From a bacterium (GTDB taxonomy: Bacteria; Desulfobacterota; DSWW01), in assembly GCA_028277985.1 (NCBI GenBank), contig JANQFG010000267.1:1-45578 (forward strand): DNA of 45,578 nt. Direction: 5' to 3'. Position numbers and translations under genes: made by a program. The notes under the pieces are model-generated. The model did no database searches, was not told the DNA's origin, and saw nothing but the letters and a program-made list of their open reading frames with translations. Shown piece after piece: positions 8,115 through 15,990 of this stretch. Each line of letters opens with the position of its first letter. Positions within the stretch are counted from its first letter, which is position 1.

Positions 8115-9290
8115 ATGAAATTCTACTCCGCTTCTTCTTTCTCTCCTTTGGCCCTTTTATGTCTATCTGCAGCCCTTCTCCTCTCTTCTGTATTCTGCTC
8201 CTGCGCCCCTTCCAACGTAACCTGGCTCTCGGACGACGACTATAATGACGAATTTCCTCAGATAAACGGTAGCGGGCAGGTCGTCTGGCAGGGATGCGAT
8301 TCAGGCTGGCCCAGCACTTGTCAGGGGGGAGACTATGAAATCTACTTTTGGGATGGGACCGGCGTGACCAAGATCACCGACAATGACTACAACGATCGCC
8401 ACCCCCGAATCAATGACAACGGCTGGATCGTCTGGGAAGCGGAGCCCGGCTCGGACCATGAGTATGAGATCTTCATTTACGACGGCACGGGTACAATTCA
8501 GCTCACGGACAACGCGAATGAAGACCTACTTCCACAGATCAACAACAACGGCTGGGTGACCTGGATGGCATGTGACGGGAATCATTGCACACATGAAGAT
8601 GCTTATCGGATATTTCTCTATGACGGCTCGGGTACGAGCCAGCTTACGGACAACGCTTATGATTGCTGCTCCTCAAAGAGGCATGGTCCCAGGATGAACA
8701 ACATCGGAGAAGTCGTCTGGGTCGAACACGGTGACACGGCCCCGGAGATCTGGCTCTATGACGGTGCGAACACGATCCAACTCAGCGATAACGACTACGG
8801 TGACTACGACCCCGAAATCAACAACAATGGGCAGGTCATATGGCGGGGCGGTGGCATTTGGCTCTATGACGGGTCCAGCTCGGAAGAAATCTCGAACACC
8901 GGTAGTGGGCACCAGATCAGCGACAACGGCGAGGTCGTCTGGTATGATTATGAAACCACCGTGGGTGACGATACGGAAATCTTCCTTTACGACGGTGCAA
9001 CCACGACCCAGCTTACCCACAACAACGATGATGACACGGTTCCCCATATCAATGCGACTGGCGAGGTCGTCTGGACGGGAAGCCACCTGTTCTTTGAAAC
9101 TGACATGGGAGCTTTTTCCCGCGACACGATCTTCCTCTATGACGGGACGGAGACAACCGGGCTGGCCACGACCTATGGAAGCGCCTTTCCTTCTCGTGCT
9201 CCAAAGATTGGCGGAGACGGAACGGTGGTCTGGTCTGGAAAATACTATCTTCCAGAGTACGGTAGTGACATCTACCTCGTTGTTCCGTAG
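8115..9290 (+). CDS. Secreted beta-propeller protein made of about 8 tandem repeats (lipoprotein-like)
   Basis: 391-residue exported protein. Residues 1-28 are a signal peptide ending near FCSC; Cys28 or Cys30 could be lipidated, though the box is not canonical. The rest is one repeat of about 40 residues: EIFLYDGxxTxQLTDNxxxDxxPxINxNGxVVW. VVW-like ends occur eight times and (Y/W)DG seven times. The chain starts in mid-unit (WLSDDDY) and ends with a lone SDIYLVVP strand, as expected if the last strand closes the ring with the first unit. The pattern resembles TolB/PD40 propeller blades with INxNG in place of SPDG. ATG at 8115 is chosen for the signal peptide; the ribosome site is weak. Likely a periplasmic or surface binding protein; ligand unknown. 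Confidence 0.75.
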   Translation: MKFYSASSFSPLALLCLSAALLLSSVFCSCAPSNVTWLSDDDYNDEFPQINGSGQVVWQGCDSGWPSTCQGGDYEIYFWDGTGVTKITDNDYNDRHPRINDNGWIVWEAEPGSDHEYEIFIYDGTGTIQLTDNANEDLLPQINNNGWVTWMACDGNHCTHEDAYRIFLYDGSGTSQLTDNAYDCCSSKRHGPRMNNIGEVVWVEHGDTAPEIWLYDGANTIQLSDNDYGDYDPEINNNGQVIWRGGGIWLYDGSSSEEISNTGSGHQISDNGEVVWYDYETTVGDDTEIFLYDGATTTQLTHNNDDDTVPHINATGEVVWTGSHLFFETDMGAFSRDTIFLYDGTETTGLATTYGSAFPSRAPKIGGDGTVVWSGKYYLPEYGSDIYLVVP

Positions 9291-9483
9291 CGGGGTATAG
9301 GCGCAGGTTTTCGCACATTTCGGCCCTTACTGTGGTCCGACAGGAGTTTCCCAACCTTTTAGAACGCTTTCATATTTGTCAAAATATCGACTTGACTACA
9401 AACACAGATGTCTGTTAACCACTCTCTCGTGCGATCCGGAAGCATTTACCCTGTTCTCAAGCTCACCAAAGGAGGAACGCCGA

Positions 9484-10287
9484 ATGTCTTTCCGAAACAC
9501 ACTCCCTGTCTGGATTGGCATCATTCTTCTATCTTGTATGTTTCTCCTGTTTATCATGGAGCAAGACTGCGCAGCTCAGACCGACTCGTGCAGCTCAGAT
9601 CCATGCTCAGGTATTGAAAACGCAGTAGTGCCAGGGTTATGCTATCACCCGGTTCTTGGTGGCTCATGCACCGCCCCCCCTCCTGATTTCACATGCGCCT
9701 GCGTTCCAGGCTACACGTGGCAACATAGCACAAATACGTGTGAGGTAACGCCTCCTATTGTTGGCAAGATCGTGTTCCTGACGGAGTCCGAGCACGATGG
9801 TAATATGGGAGGGATCATAGGTGCGGATGTGATTTGTCAGGGTGAGGCGGACGCCGCTGGGCTCACCGGTGTGTACAAGGCATGGCTCACTGATTCTAAT
9901 CCAGCGAATTGTCCGGCATCAAGGTTTACTCATAGCACGGGGCCCTACGTCCGGGTTGATGGTACGATCGTGGCGCAAGATTGGACGGACTTAACAGACG
10001 GGTCGATTTTGGACGAAATAGTGATTTCCGCCAACGGCACAAACATGCATGTGGCCGACCCAGATGGGTTGGAGCACGCTTGGACTAACACAAGCGTAGA
10101 TGGAACACAGACGGGTAGCTCCTCGTGTAACGACTTCACAAGTAACGATCCATTCCAGGAGACTGTGTCCGTCGGAAATGCCTTCACATACGATGGGTGG
10201 ATCGTGCCGGGGGCGTGGACCGAGGACGGGAGGGGCGGGATGCAGTCCTGCGCTAGTAGTTTCTTCCTGTATTGCTTCCAGCAGTAA
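9484..10287 (+). CDS. Secreted protein with cysteine-rich EGF-like segment and DUF1554 domain
   Basis: 267 residues. Residues 1-32 form a signal peptide containing VWIGIILLSCMFLL. Residues 33-90 are rich in cysteine (CSSDPCSG, CTAPPPDFTCACVPGYTW), like an EGF or other small disulfide module. From about 95 to the end the protein matches DUF1554 (GIIGADVICQGEADAAGL, YKAWLTDS, and a last block ending LYCFQQ), an exported domain common in Leptospira and deltaproteobacteria with a lectin-like look and no assigned function. ATG at 9484 follows AAAGGAGG at the right distance. The leader is clearly related to that of the cysteine-rich protein at 11970, suggesting a common origin or export route. Codon use is AT-richer than in the flanking core genes. 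Confidence 0.75.
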   Translation: MSFRNTLPVWIGIILLSCMFLLFIMEQDCAAQTDSCSSDPCSGIENAVVPGLCYHPVLGGSCTAPPPDFTCACVPGYTWQHSTNTCEVTPPIVGKIVFLTESEHDGNMGGIIGADVICQGEADAAGLTGVYKAWLTDSNPANCPASRFTHSTGPYVRVDGTIVAQDWTDLTDGSILDEIVISANGTNMHVADPDGLEHAWTNTSVDGTQTGSSSCNDFTSNDPFQETVSVGNAFTYDGWIVPGAWTEDGRGGMQSCASSFFLYCFQQ

Positions 10288-10720
10288 CAGTGGGAGGGGC
10301 ACATCGAAGCACCGGCCGTGGTCCGTACCCGACCGCGCGTGTGTCGAGAATTGCACCGGAACGTATCACGTATCTGTCGACATGCCACACCGCCCTGAGC
10401 GCCTGAGTCGGTTTTCAAAAAGCAAGACTCCAGCAATGCTTCAGCTGATGGTCCATCCTAAAGATATCCACACCACCATTGGGCTGGCGTCTGAAGCCCT
10501 GCCGTTGGCGAATACCGGAAGAGATGTTGACCTGGGGACCGACCCACCGAAGTACAGTTCGCCCACACGATGTTCGATTTCTGCGAGTCGATCAGGTCAA
10601 AGCCGAGGGAAGTCCTGCTCTTCGAACAGGAGATTCGCCACTTGACATTACGGAAGACACCGTGGACAGTTTTTCGGAGACGGAGAAATCGCGGATTGTC
10701 ACAATTGGATGGAGGGAGAC
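10288..10720. other. Intergenic stretch without a recognisable gene
   Basis: About 430 bases between the DUF1554 gene and the anchored methyltransferase. The frames crossing it have no ribosome site, no recognisable motif and no sensible composition. It could be decayed coding DNA or a long leader; no repeat, tRNA or riboswitch was seen. Confidence 0.3.
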
Positions 10721-11674
10721 GTGCGGAGCCAGGGTGTCTTTGATCGGGTCATGGGCGGGATGAAGTGGTATGCGATTGTGGTCCTGGGAGGGATTCTATT
10801 CTTCGGAAGATCAACAGGATGGGTGCTTCATGACGTATGGTGCAAGGTGAGGCGTGTAGAAGAGAGCGAAGAGTACATCATAAGCAAATCAGCAAGAAGA
10901 CAATGGATGTTGGCACTGCTCATCCTTCTCTTCGGCGTGATTCACGTATTCAACATTCTGCTGGTAGTACCCATAGTCATGGGTCTGCAACACTTGATGA
11001 GGAAGAGACTGCAGAGATCGGAACGAGAAGAAGATAATGATCGTCTGAAGGTGAAGGACATCGGGCGGTGGTATGATGGATTCGTGTATGCGGTGGGAGC
11101 AGACCCAATGTTCAGGAAGGCCCGGGAGGTAATCGCCAAGCAGATTGCTAAGGACAGCAGGGTAATAGACATATGCTGTGGTACAGGAGCACTGGCATTC
11201 CGTATCGCTGAAGGATGCGAGCACGTAACAGGAGTGGATCAGTCACTGGGTATGATTGAATACGCAGAAGAGGAGAAGAGAAATAGGGGCGCAACGGATG
11301 TAGAATTCATACATGCTGATGCAACGGACTTGTCACGCTATAAGAATGGTGTATTTGACTTCGCCGTTCTCTCCTTCACCCTACACGAGATGCCGCAGAA
11401 TATTCGATTGCCTGCGTTAAGAGAGGCAGCGCGCGTTGCAGATCAGGTGATCATTGTGGACCATATGATTCCGACGCCGATGAACGTAACGGGGATGATA
11501 GACCTCTATCTCGAGTTCAATGCAGGGTATGACAATTTCCGAGATTTCGTCAGTTTCCGAGACAATGGGGGGGTGGACGGTCTTGTAGAAGATCTTGGGT
11601 TCTCGATTCAAGAAGAGACCACAGTGAATCACGGGACATTCAGATTCCTGAAAACGAGAGAATCTGGGAATTGA
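10721..11674 (+). CDS. Membrane-anchored class I SAM methyltransferase
   Basis: About 317 residues. Two hydrophobic segments (WYAIVVLGGILFF, and LALLILLFGVIHVFNILLVV) precede a UbiE-like methyltransferase domain. Motif I is VIDICCGTGALAFRIA, motif II is VTGVDQSLGMIEYA, and the FDFAVLSFTLHEMP block follows. GTG at 10721 is preferred over ATG at 10709 because GGAGG is 5 bases before the GTG and nothing precedes the ATG. The catalytic domain after two transmembrane helices should face the cytoplasm, so a lipid or quinone-like substrate at the membrane is the simplest guess. It stands between two genes for secreted proteins with related leaders. Substrate unknown. Confidence 0.7.
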   Translation: MRSQGVFDRVMGGMKWYAIVVLGGILFFGRSTGWVLHDVWCKVRRVEESEEYIISKSARRQWMLALLILLFGVIHVFNILLVVPIVMGLQHLMRKRLQRSEREEDNDRLKVKDIGRWYDGFVYAVGADPMFRKAREVIAKQIAKDSRVIDICCGTGALAFRIAEGCEHVTGVDQSLGMIEYAEEEKRNRGATDVEFIHADATDLSRYKNGVFDFAVLSFTLHEMPQNIRLPALREAARVADQVIIVDHMIPTPMNVTGMIDLYLEFNAGYDNFRDFVSFRDNGGVDGLVEDLGFSIQEETTVNHGTFRFLKTRESGN

Positions 11675-11704
11675 CGAACGGAACAGTGGCCGAATCGGGA
11701 AACA

Positions 11705-11969
11705 GGGGTCGGACCAAGCCAAGCTTTTGATTCGATTGACAAACAATTCCGAAATAGCCTTTATCTCGGGCCTTAAAAGAACGGTTTCTGTCCCAGAAGT
11801 TTGCCCGTAACGGACCCGAAGAAGCTTCGGGACAAATGGGACGCCGCAGGCCAAGAGGTCTCTCTTGGAACCGAGAATTCCCTTGGCAGACACATGTTAT
11901 ATGTGGTAAGAAGGCATGAGAATCGAGGGCTGCAGGGTCTCTTCAACTTCCGGAGGGAGGGCAGTGACC
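11705..11969. other. Intergenic stretch with a GGGGTCGGACC motif
   Basis: Just under 300 bases between the anchored methyltransferase and the cysteine-rich protein gene. AACAGGGGTCGGACCAAGCC at 11701-11720 resembles the extragenic repeats with GGGGTCAGACC often found in related genomes, but no second copy is in the window. A candidate promoter follows. No gene seen. Confidence 0.3.
11736..11765 (+). promoter_or_regulatory. Candidate promoter upstream of the cysteine-rich protein gene
   Basis: A perfect TTGACA at 11736, an 18-base spacer, and TTTATC at 11760 in an AT-rich stretch. The -10 element is weak and the start codon is some 200 bases downstream, so this is tentative. Confidence 0.3.
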
Positions 11970-12368
11970 ATGTTCAGACGAAACCTCATGTCCGTTTGGA
12001 TCGGTATTCTTCTGCTTTCCAGTATCTATCTCATCGGGCAGGATACTTGGGGCCAGCCGAGTTCGTGCGAGGATGCTATTGTACAGCTGAATTCGCAGCC
12101 CTGCGTGGATGAAGCCTACGCGAATGCAGATACATTGAAGACGTGTCTGGCTTCCTGTGGAGGCGACAGCGCATGCGAGGACGCGTGCTGGGCAGACTGG
12201 AACAGCTCTATTCCAAATTGCTATCCCGGTGTCGAGACCCTGGCAGGCGGATTTTGCGGCTTTTGTTACGTGTCTTGCTTCGAAGACTTCAATGGCTGCA
12301 TGTATGATGGCGGGAGCACGGGTGCGGACTGTCTGGATGCGCTCCTGGCCTGTGTGAACGGGTGTTGA
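11970..12368 (+). CDS. Small secreted cysteine-rich protein with four CxxxC motifs
   Basis: 132 residues. Residues 1-29 form a signal peptide (VWIGILLLSSIYLI, ending near TWGQ). The mature part of about 103 residues has 14 cysteines: 33, 45, 59, 63, 69, 73, 84, 96, 99, 103, 110, 121, 128 and 132. Four CxxxC units (59-63, 69-73, 99-103, 128-132) are visible, two of them as a Cx3C-x5-Cx3C pair, which suggests short helical hairpins held by disulfides. No family is recognised. ATG at 11970 follows GGAGGGAGG, although an in-frame ATG lies at 11916. The leader shares position and sequence with that of the DUF1554 protein (Arg4-Asn5 and VWIGI at 9-13 identical). The final residue is cysteine. Confidence 0.75.
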   Translation: MFRRNLMSVWIGILLLSSIYLIGQDTWGQPSSCEDAIVQLNSQPCVDEAYANADTLKTCLASCGGDSACEDACWADWNSSIPNCYPGVETLAGGFCGFCYVSCFEDFNGCMYDGGSTGADCLDALLACVNGC

Positions 12369-12369
12369 T

Positions 12370-12394
12370 GGCAGGAAGTGGTCCACCCCCTGCC
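12370..12394. terminator. Hairpin between convergent genes
   Basis: GGCAGG pairs with CCTGCC, and inside it GTGG pairs with CCAC, giving a compact stem. No T-run follows on either strand, so termination is only inferred from its place between convergent genes. Confidence 0.35.
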
Positions 12395-12426
12395 CAGCGC
12401 CTGTACTCTGCTACAATGACACAGCC

Positions 12427-13455
12427 CTAAGGATACTGCTTCGGTGTCTGGCTGAGGCCGAGCATCTCCCGCGCCTGTGCCGGTGTGGCGACCTCCCTGT
12501 TCAACTCGTGGATGAGACGAACCGCCCGCTCTACGAGCTGGGCGTTGCTTTCTGCTTTCTCGCCCTTGCGGTAATACACGTTGTCCTCCAGGCCGACCCG
12601 GATATGGCCCCCCATGATCAGGCTCAGGGTGATGATCGGTAACTCGAGCGGGCCCGTGCCGATGGCTGAGAAGAGGGATTTGGGAGGCATGTTGCCGATC
12701 ATGTCCAGGGCGGACATGACCGTCGGAGGGCTGCACGCGCCGTCCTGCCCGAAAACGAGCTGGCACCAGTAGGGCGGATCGATCAGTTCCTTGCGGATCA
12801 GATTGTCCACGAACCACCAGCTCTGACTGTTGAAGACCTCCAGCTCCGGTTTGATGTTGCTCGCTCGCATGGCGCGGGCGAACTCCTCAGTTTTCGTGTA
12901 GCCGAGGCAGTCCACGCCTTCGTACTCGAGCGTCTTCTCGTCGAGAACGGTCAGATTCTTTTCCTTCAGGAACTTCTGTGTGTTTTCATCCGGATTGGTC
13001 AGGTCGAAGGGAGAATGGACCCTCATGCGCATGTAGAGCATGCCCACGTCCAGGGAGGCCACCTCCGGGTTGCACTCGGCAAGGAACTTCGTCATGAACT
13101 CCTCTTCCGCCTTGAAGAGGCCTGAACCCGTGTTGTTGATGATCAAATCCGGGCATCGCTCCCGAACGAGGTGGTTGACCTTGTAGAAGTCCTCCGGGTT
13201 TTCCGTGTTGGTCGCATGGCCCGTGTTCGGATCGCGGGCATGGATGTGAACGATGCTCGCGCCCGCCTTGTACGCCTCGTACGTGGAGTCCGCCTGCTCC
13301 TCGGCGGTCTCGGGCAGGTTCGGGTTGGCCGCCTTCCCGTGGATACCACCCGTGATGGCGCACGATACGATTACGGGCGGCCACTTCGGAAAATGCTCAC
13401 GCCACTCCCGGTTGTCCGTGAACCTCCAACTCACATCTTCCAGTTTGAGGGCCAT
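12427..13455 (-). CDS. Beta-keto acid cleavage enzyme (BKACE, DUF849)
   Basis: 342-residue zinc enzyme of the BKACE family, which condenses a beta-keto acid with acetyl-CoA and cleaves it to acetoacetate and a new CoA thioester, as in lysine fermentation and carnitine use. CAITGGIHGK opens the barrel, and VHIHARDPNTG holds the zinc pair His70-x-His72. ATG at 13455 follows GGGAGGAG; the frame extends upstream to 13491 without such a site. Its own start is 35 bases after the NRDE gene's stop. BKACE substrates vary widely and depend on pocket residues, so this one is unassigned. It fits the acyl-CoA metabolism elsewhere in the window. Confidence 0.9.
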   Translation of the reverse strand: MALKLEDVSWRFTDNREWREHFPKWPPVIVSCAITGGIHGKAANPNLPETAEEQADSTYEAYKAGASIVHIHARDPNTGHATNTENPEDFYKVNHLVRERCPDLIINNTGSGLFKAEEEFMTKFLAECNPEVASLDVGMLYMRMRVHSPFDLTNPDENTQKFLKEKNLTVLDEKTLEYEGVDCLGYTKTEEFARAMRASNIKPELEVFNSQSWWFVDNLIRKELIDPPYWCQLVFGQDGACSPPTVMSALDMIGNMPPKSLFSAIGTGPLELPIITLSLIMGGHIRVGLEDNVYYRKGEKAESNAQLVERAVRLIHELNREVATPAQAREMLGLSQTPKQYP

Positions 13456-13490
13456 GCTCTCCTCCCTTGTTCCGGGTTGGTGGAAACGCA

Positions 13491-14249
13491 TCAGGGTTTC
13501 GGAGAAAACAATTCCAGAAGATCAGGCGTCAGCTCGTTGAAGTCGGTCTGACACGGGGATCCATCCGCGTAGAGATATCGACTCTGCTCCTTGCGGGATG
13601 CGAGAAGCAGCATGAAGGACGAGACGGTGCCGTAGCCCGGCAGATGAACGCAAACAGGGGGAGGGAAGTCGCCCTCGCCGTGAACCGCCAAGACCCGGGA
13701 GATCGGTTCGACGATAGCATCCGGCTCGGGTGGAAGGTCTTCCAGACGAGATCTCAGCCATTGCCTCTTCGGGTCGTCGGGATCGTCGGGCGCGCGATTC
13801 GTCAGGACGTGGACACCCCTGTCGAGCGGGAGTGCCTGGAAGTGGTGGTCGTCATGGGTAATGACGACCCCTGCCGTGTCTGACAGGCAAAAGAGGTTGA
13901 AAGGATTGTAGCGTGCCGCCTCATCAGGTGGGACGATCGCCAGCACGGCCTCGACCGAGTCCTGCTCGAGGCACCTCAAGACCAGTTGTCCCCGGGAGGC
14001 CCTGCCTTCGTCTCGACTCCCCGTGTATCGGTTCGTGACGCCTACTACGAGACCGCGCTCGTTGATTCCGAACCAGGTTCCGCCTTCTCTCTGGTCCCTT
14101 CCTGCGAAGATTCGTACGGGACGGTTCTCGGTCTCCACGGTCCAGATGTGAGGAGCGAGCGCGGGACGTTCCAACCACTCATCACGATTGCCGGCCACGA
14201 CGACCGGATGGGAAGGGAACACGCCTAGAAGAACGATCGCTGTGCACAT
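13491..14249 (-). CDS. NRDE family protein (TANGO2-like)
   Basis: 252 residues. Opens MCTAIVLLGVFPSHPVVVAGNRDE, with the cysteine at position 2 and the NRDE motif that define the family shared by bacteria and eukaryotic TANGO2. The N-terminal Cys suggests an Ntn-hydrolase-like fold with a processed or exposed nucleophile, but the biochemical role is not settled; heme handling has been proposed for relatives. The length is usual. It is upstream of the BKACE gene on the same strand with a 35-base gap and is divergent from the DUF6485 gene. Confidence 0.85.
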   Translation of the reverse strand: MCTAIVLLGVFPSHPVVVAGNRDEWLERPALAPHIWTVETENRPVRIFAGRDQREGGTWFGINERGLVVGVTNRYTGSRDEGRASRGQLVLRCLEQDSVEAVLAIVPPDEAARYNPFNLFCLSDTAGVVITHDDHHFQALPLDRGVHVLTNRAPDDPDDPKRQWLRSRLEDLPPEPDAIVEPISRVLAVHGEGDFPPPVCVHLPGYGTVSSFMLLLASRKEQSRYLYADGSPCQTDFNELTPDLLELFSPKP

Positions 14250-14397
14250 AAGCCCTCTCAGCAGGAACGGTCAGGCCCTTCCAAATTGGGGAATCATCCA
14301 TTACTATGGAGTCATCCTAGCGCTACCGAAAGGGAACGACAAGACCCGCGAAGCAAAAGACGGCAGAAAGCCGCGAAAAAGCATGGGAGAGATCGCG

Positions 14398-14613
14398 ATG
14401 AGTCCGGTTGGAAAAGACAAATGCCCCAATCAGGCAGAGAATATGAAGAACTGCAATTGCAGCTACAACCCCTGCCCCCGCAAAGGGATCTGCTGCGAGT
14501 GCCTGACCTATCACAGGTCGAGCGGTGAGCTGCCCGCGTGCTACTTCCCGGATTCAGTGGAGAAGAGCTACGACCGGAGCATTCGAAAATTCATCAGCAT
14601 CCAGAAGAAGTAG
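14398..14613 (+). CDS. DUF6485 family cysteine-rich small protein
   Basis: 71 residues. KDKCPNQAENMKNCNCSYNP, then CPRKGICCECLTYH and ELPACYFP, match the small DUF6485 family found mainly in anaerobes. The eight cysteines in the CNC, CPRKGICCEC and AC blocks suggest metal or Fe-S binding; the function is unknown. ATG at 14398 is preferred over ATG 14383 because GGGAGA precedes it and homology begins there. No signal peptide, so cytoplasmic. It stands alone between the divergent NRDE gene and the convergent SPOR-like gene. Confidence 0.75.
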   Translation: MSPVGKDKCPNQAENMKNCNCSYNPCPRKGICCECLTYHRSSGELPACYFPDSVEKSYDRSIRKFISIQKK

Positions 14614-14634
14614 GCTTGGATCGGCAAGGGGGGG

Positions 14635-15606
14635 TCAGCGCTCCGACACGACACAGGAAAACCCCTTGCCCTGGAGTCTGCCCAGCGCCTCTTCTGCGCC
14701 CTTCATCGAGAAGTAACAGCCCACCAGGACCCGGGTTAGGGATTCCCCCGAGGTCGTGGGAAACGTCTGCGTGTAATGAAAGACGTCTTCCTGGTCGAGC
14801 CTTTCGGAGAGCTTGCGGGCCTCTTCCGTCACGAGAAAACGACCGCATTCGACGGTGTGTCGGAATCGCATGATTTCGGGCTGGTAGCCGGGCAGCTCTG
14901 CCATCATCACTCGCAGGGTATGCCTCGCCTCCTCCTTGGAGCTGAAGTGCCCGGTCAGGACGCGGTACCACAAGCCGTCCTGGGTCACTCCGAAAAGGGA
15001 CTGGGCTACGTTCCCCTTGATTTCGACCGGCACGATGTAAGCAGGGAGATAGTTGCTGTCCAGCTCGCTCTGGGTGGTTGCCGCCTCCTGGAAGTCCTTG
15101 TATGCGCCCGTGTAGATGCAGTAGGGCATCGGGGGGAGGGCAAGGTTTTCGAGATCGTAACTGTCCGCCTCTTCGGGAAGGGACAAGAGGGGCATGCCTG
15201 GGGGGGTATTCGATTCCTCCCCGGCAAAGGGCCCCCCGGGAGCCTCCGGGTCCGTCGCGTTCGCTTCGGACGGGTCATACGCGGCCGGTGACGCGGGCTG
15301 GTCGGTGTCCGTTTGCGGGCTCGAAGCCTCTTGGAGGCTTTCCGTTCCGGGTCCGTCCGGGCTTCTGAGGAAAAAGAAGACGATGAGTCCGACGACGATC
15401 ACCACACAGGCAACCAGGCCCGCCACGATCAAGGAGCGATTTCGCGGGGGCCGTCCGGGTTCGGGAAGATCTTCCGCTTCGAGTTCCTGATCAGGGTCGA
15501 TGTCCGGCAGGGGATTTTCTCCTTTTGCATGCGAAGAAACCGCGGTGGGATCGATCTCTTGCCTCTGTCCCGGCCCATTATAGGAACCTGTGTGCAGAGA
15601 TGTCAA
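14635..15606 (-). CDS. SPOR-domain-like single-pass membrane protein
   Basis: 323 residues from TTG 15606. A charged N-terminus, one transmembrane helix at 59-80 (LIVAGLVACVVIVVGLIVFF), an acidic Pro/Ser-rich linker to about 155, then one or two SPOR-like units (YCIYTGAYKDFQEA, LWYRVLTGHFSSKEEA and later VLVGCYFSMKGAEEAL). SPOR domains bind denuded glycan at the division septum. The topology is cytoplasmic N-terminus, periplasmic SPOR, as in FtsN/DamX/DedD. The start is doubtful: the TTG has no ribosome site, whereas a good AAAGGAG lies 8 bases before an in-frame CTG at 15510 (residue 33). It faces the zinc-ribbon gene divergently. Confidence 0.75.
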   Translation of the reverse strand: MTSLHTGSYNGPGQRQEIDPTAVSSHAKGENPLPDIDPDQELEAEDLPEPGRPPRNRSLIVAGLVACVVIVVGLIVFFFLRSPDGPGTESLQEASSPQTDTDQPASPAAYDPSEANATDPEAPGGPFAGEESNTPPGMPLLSLPEEADSYDLENLALPPMPYCIYTGAYKDFQEAATTQSELDSNYLPAYIVPVEIKGNVAQSLFGVTQDGLWYRVLTGHFSSKEEARHTLRVMMAELPGYQPEIMRFRHTVECGRFLVTEEARKLSERLDQEDVFHYTQTFPTTSGESLTRVLVGCYFSMKGAEEALGRLQGKGFSCVVSER

Positions 15607-15717
15607 TTTCGCCGGGACAAGGCCCAGTGCGGCCTCGGGGCGGGGTCGAGGCCTACCTCCAGGTCGGCGGATGTGCTATACTTGCCTTCCGGGACAGTGC
15701 AGAAGGAGTCGGAAATC

Positions 15718-15981
15718 ATGAGCCGATCGAGACCGGGGAACCCCCCTTACGGGCGCAGACAGGCGCCTCCGGCGCAGGAAGAGGACAGGCAGTTTGACGA
15801 ACTCGAGGCCTCGAGCCTCTTTTGTCCGAAGTGCAAGACCGCCGTACCCGTCAGGAAGCGGCTTCTGCTCGTGTTGCCGGAAGGCGAGCGATACGAGTAT
15901 CTTTGTTCGTACTGCTTCACGTCCGTGGGTAGAAAAGTGAAGGAGGCGACGAACAAGATCCAGTTGATCCACACGGCCTAG
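15718..15981 (+). CDS. Small zinc-ribbon protein
   Basis: 87 residues. Cys36-x2-Cys39 and Cys63-x2-Cys66 (CPKC, CSYC) form a four-cysteine ribbon separated by a basic strand pair, the only clear domain. The N-terminal third is polar and probably disordered. ATG at 15718 follows AGAAGGAG. It ends 9 bases before the TGS GTPase gene, so the two are probably one transcript and the protein may work with the GTPase on RNA or the ribosome. Function unassigned. Confidence 0.7.
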   Translation: MSRSRPGNPPYGRRQAPPAQEEDRQFDELEASSLFCPKCKTAVPVRKRLLLVLPEGERYEYLCSYCFTSVGRKVKEATNKIQLIHTA

Positions 15982-15990
15982 GGGCGCTCC

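Noticed and set aside
10479..10763. 94-codon frame in the gap before the anchored methyltransferase
   Set aside because: No ribosome site, no family, overlaps the real gene in another frame.
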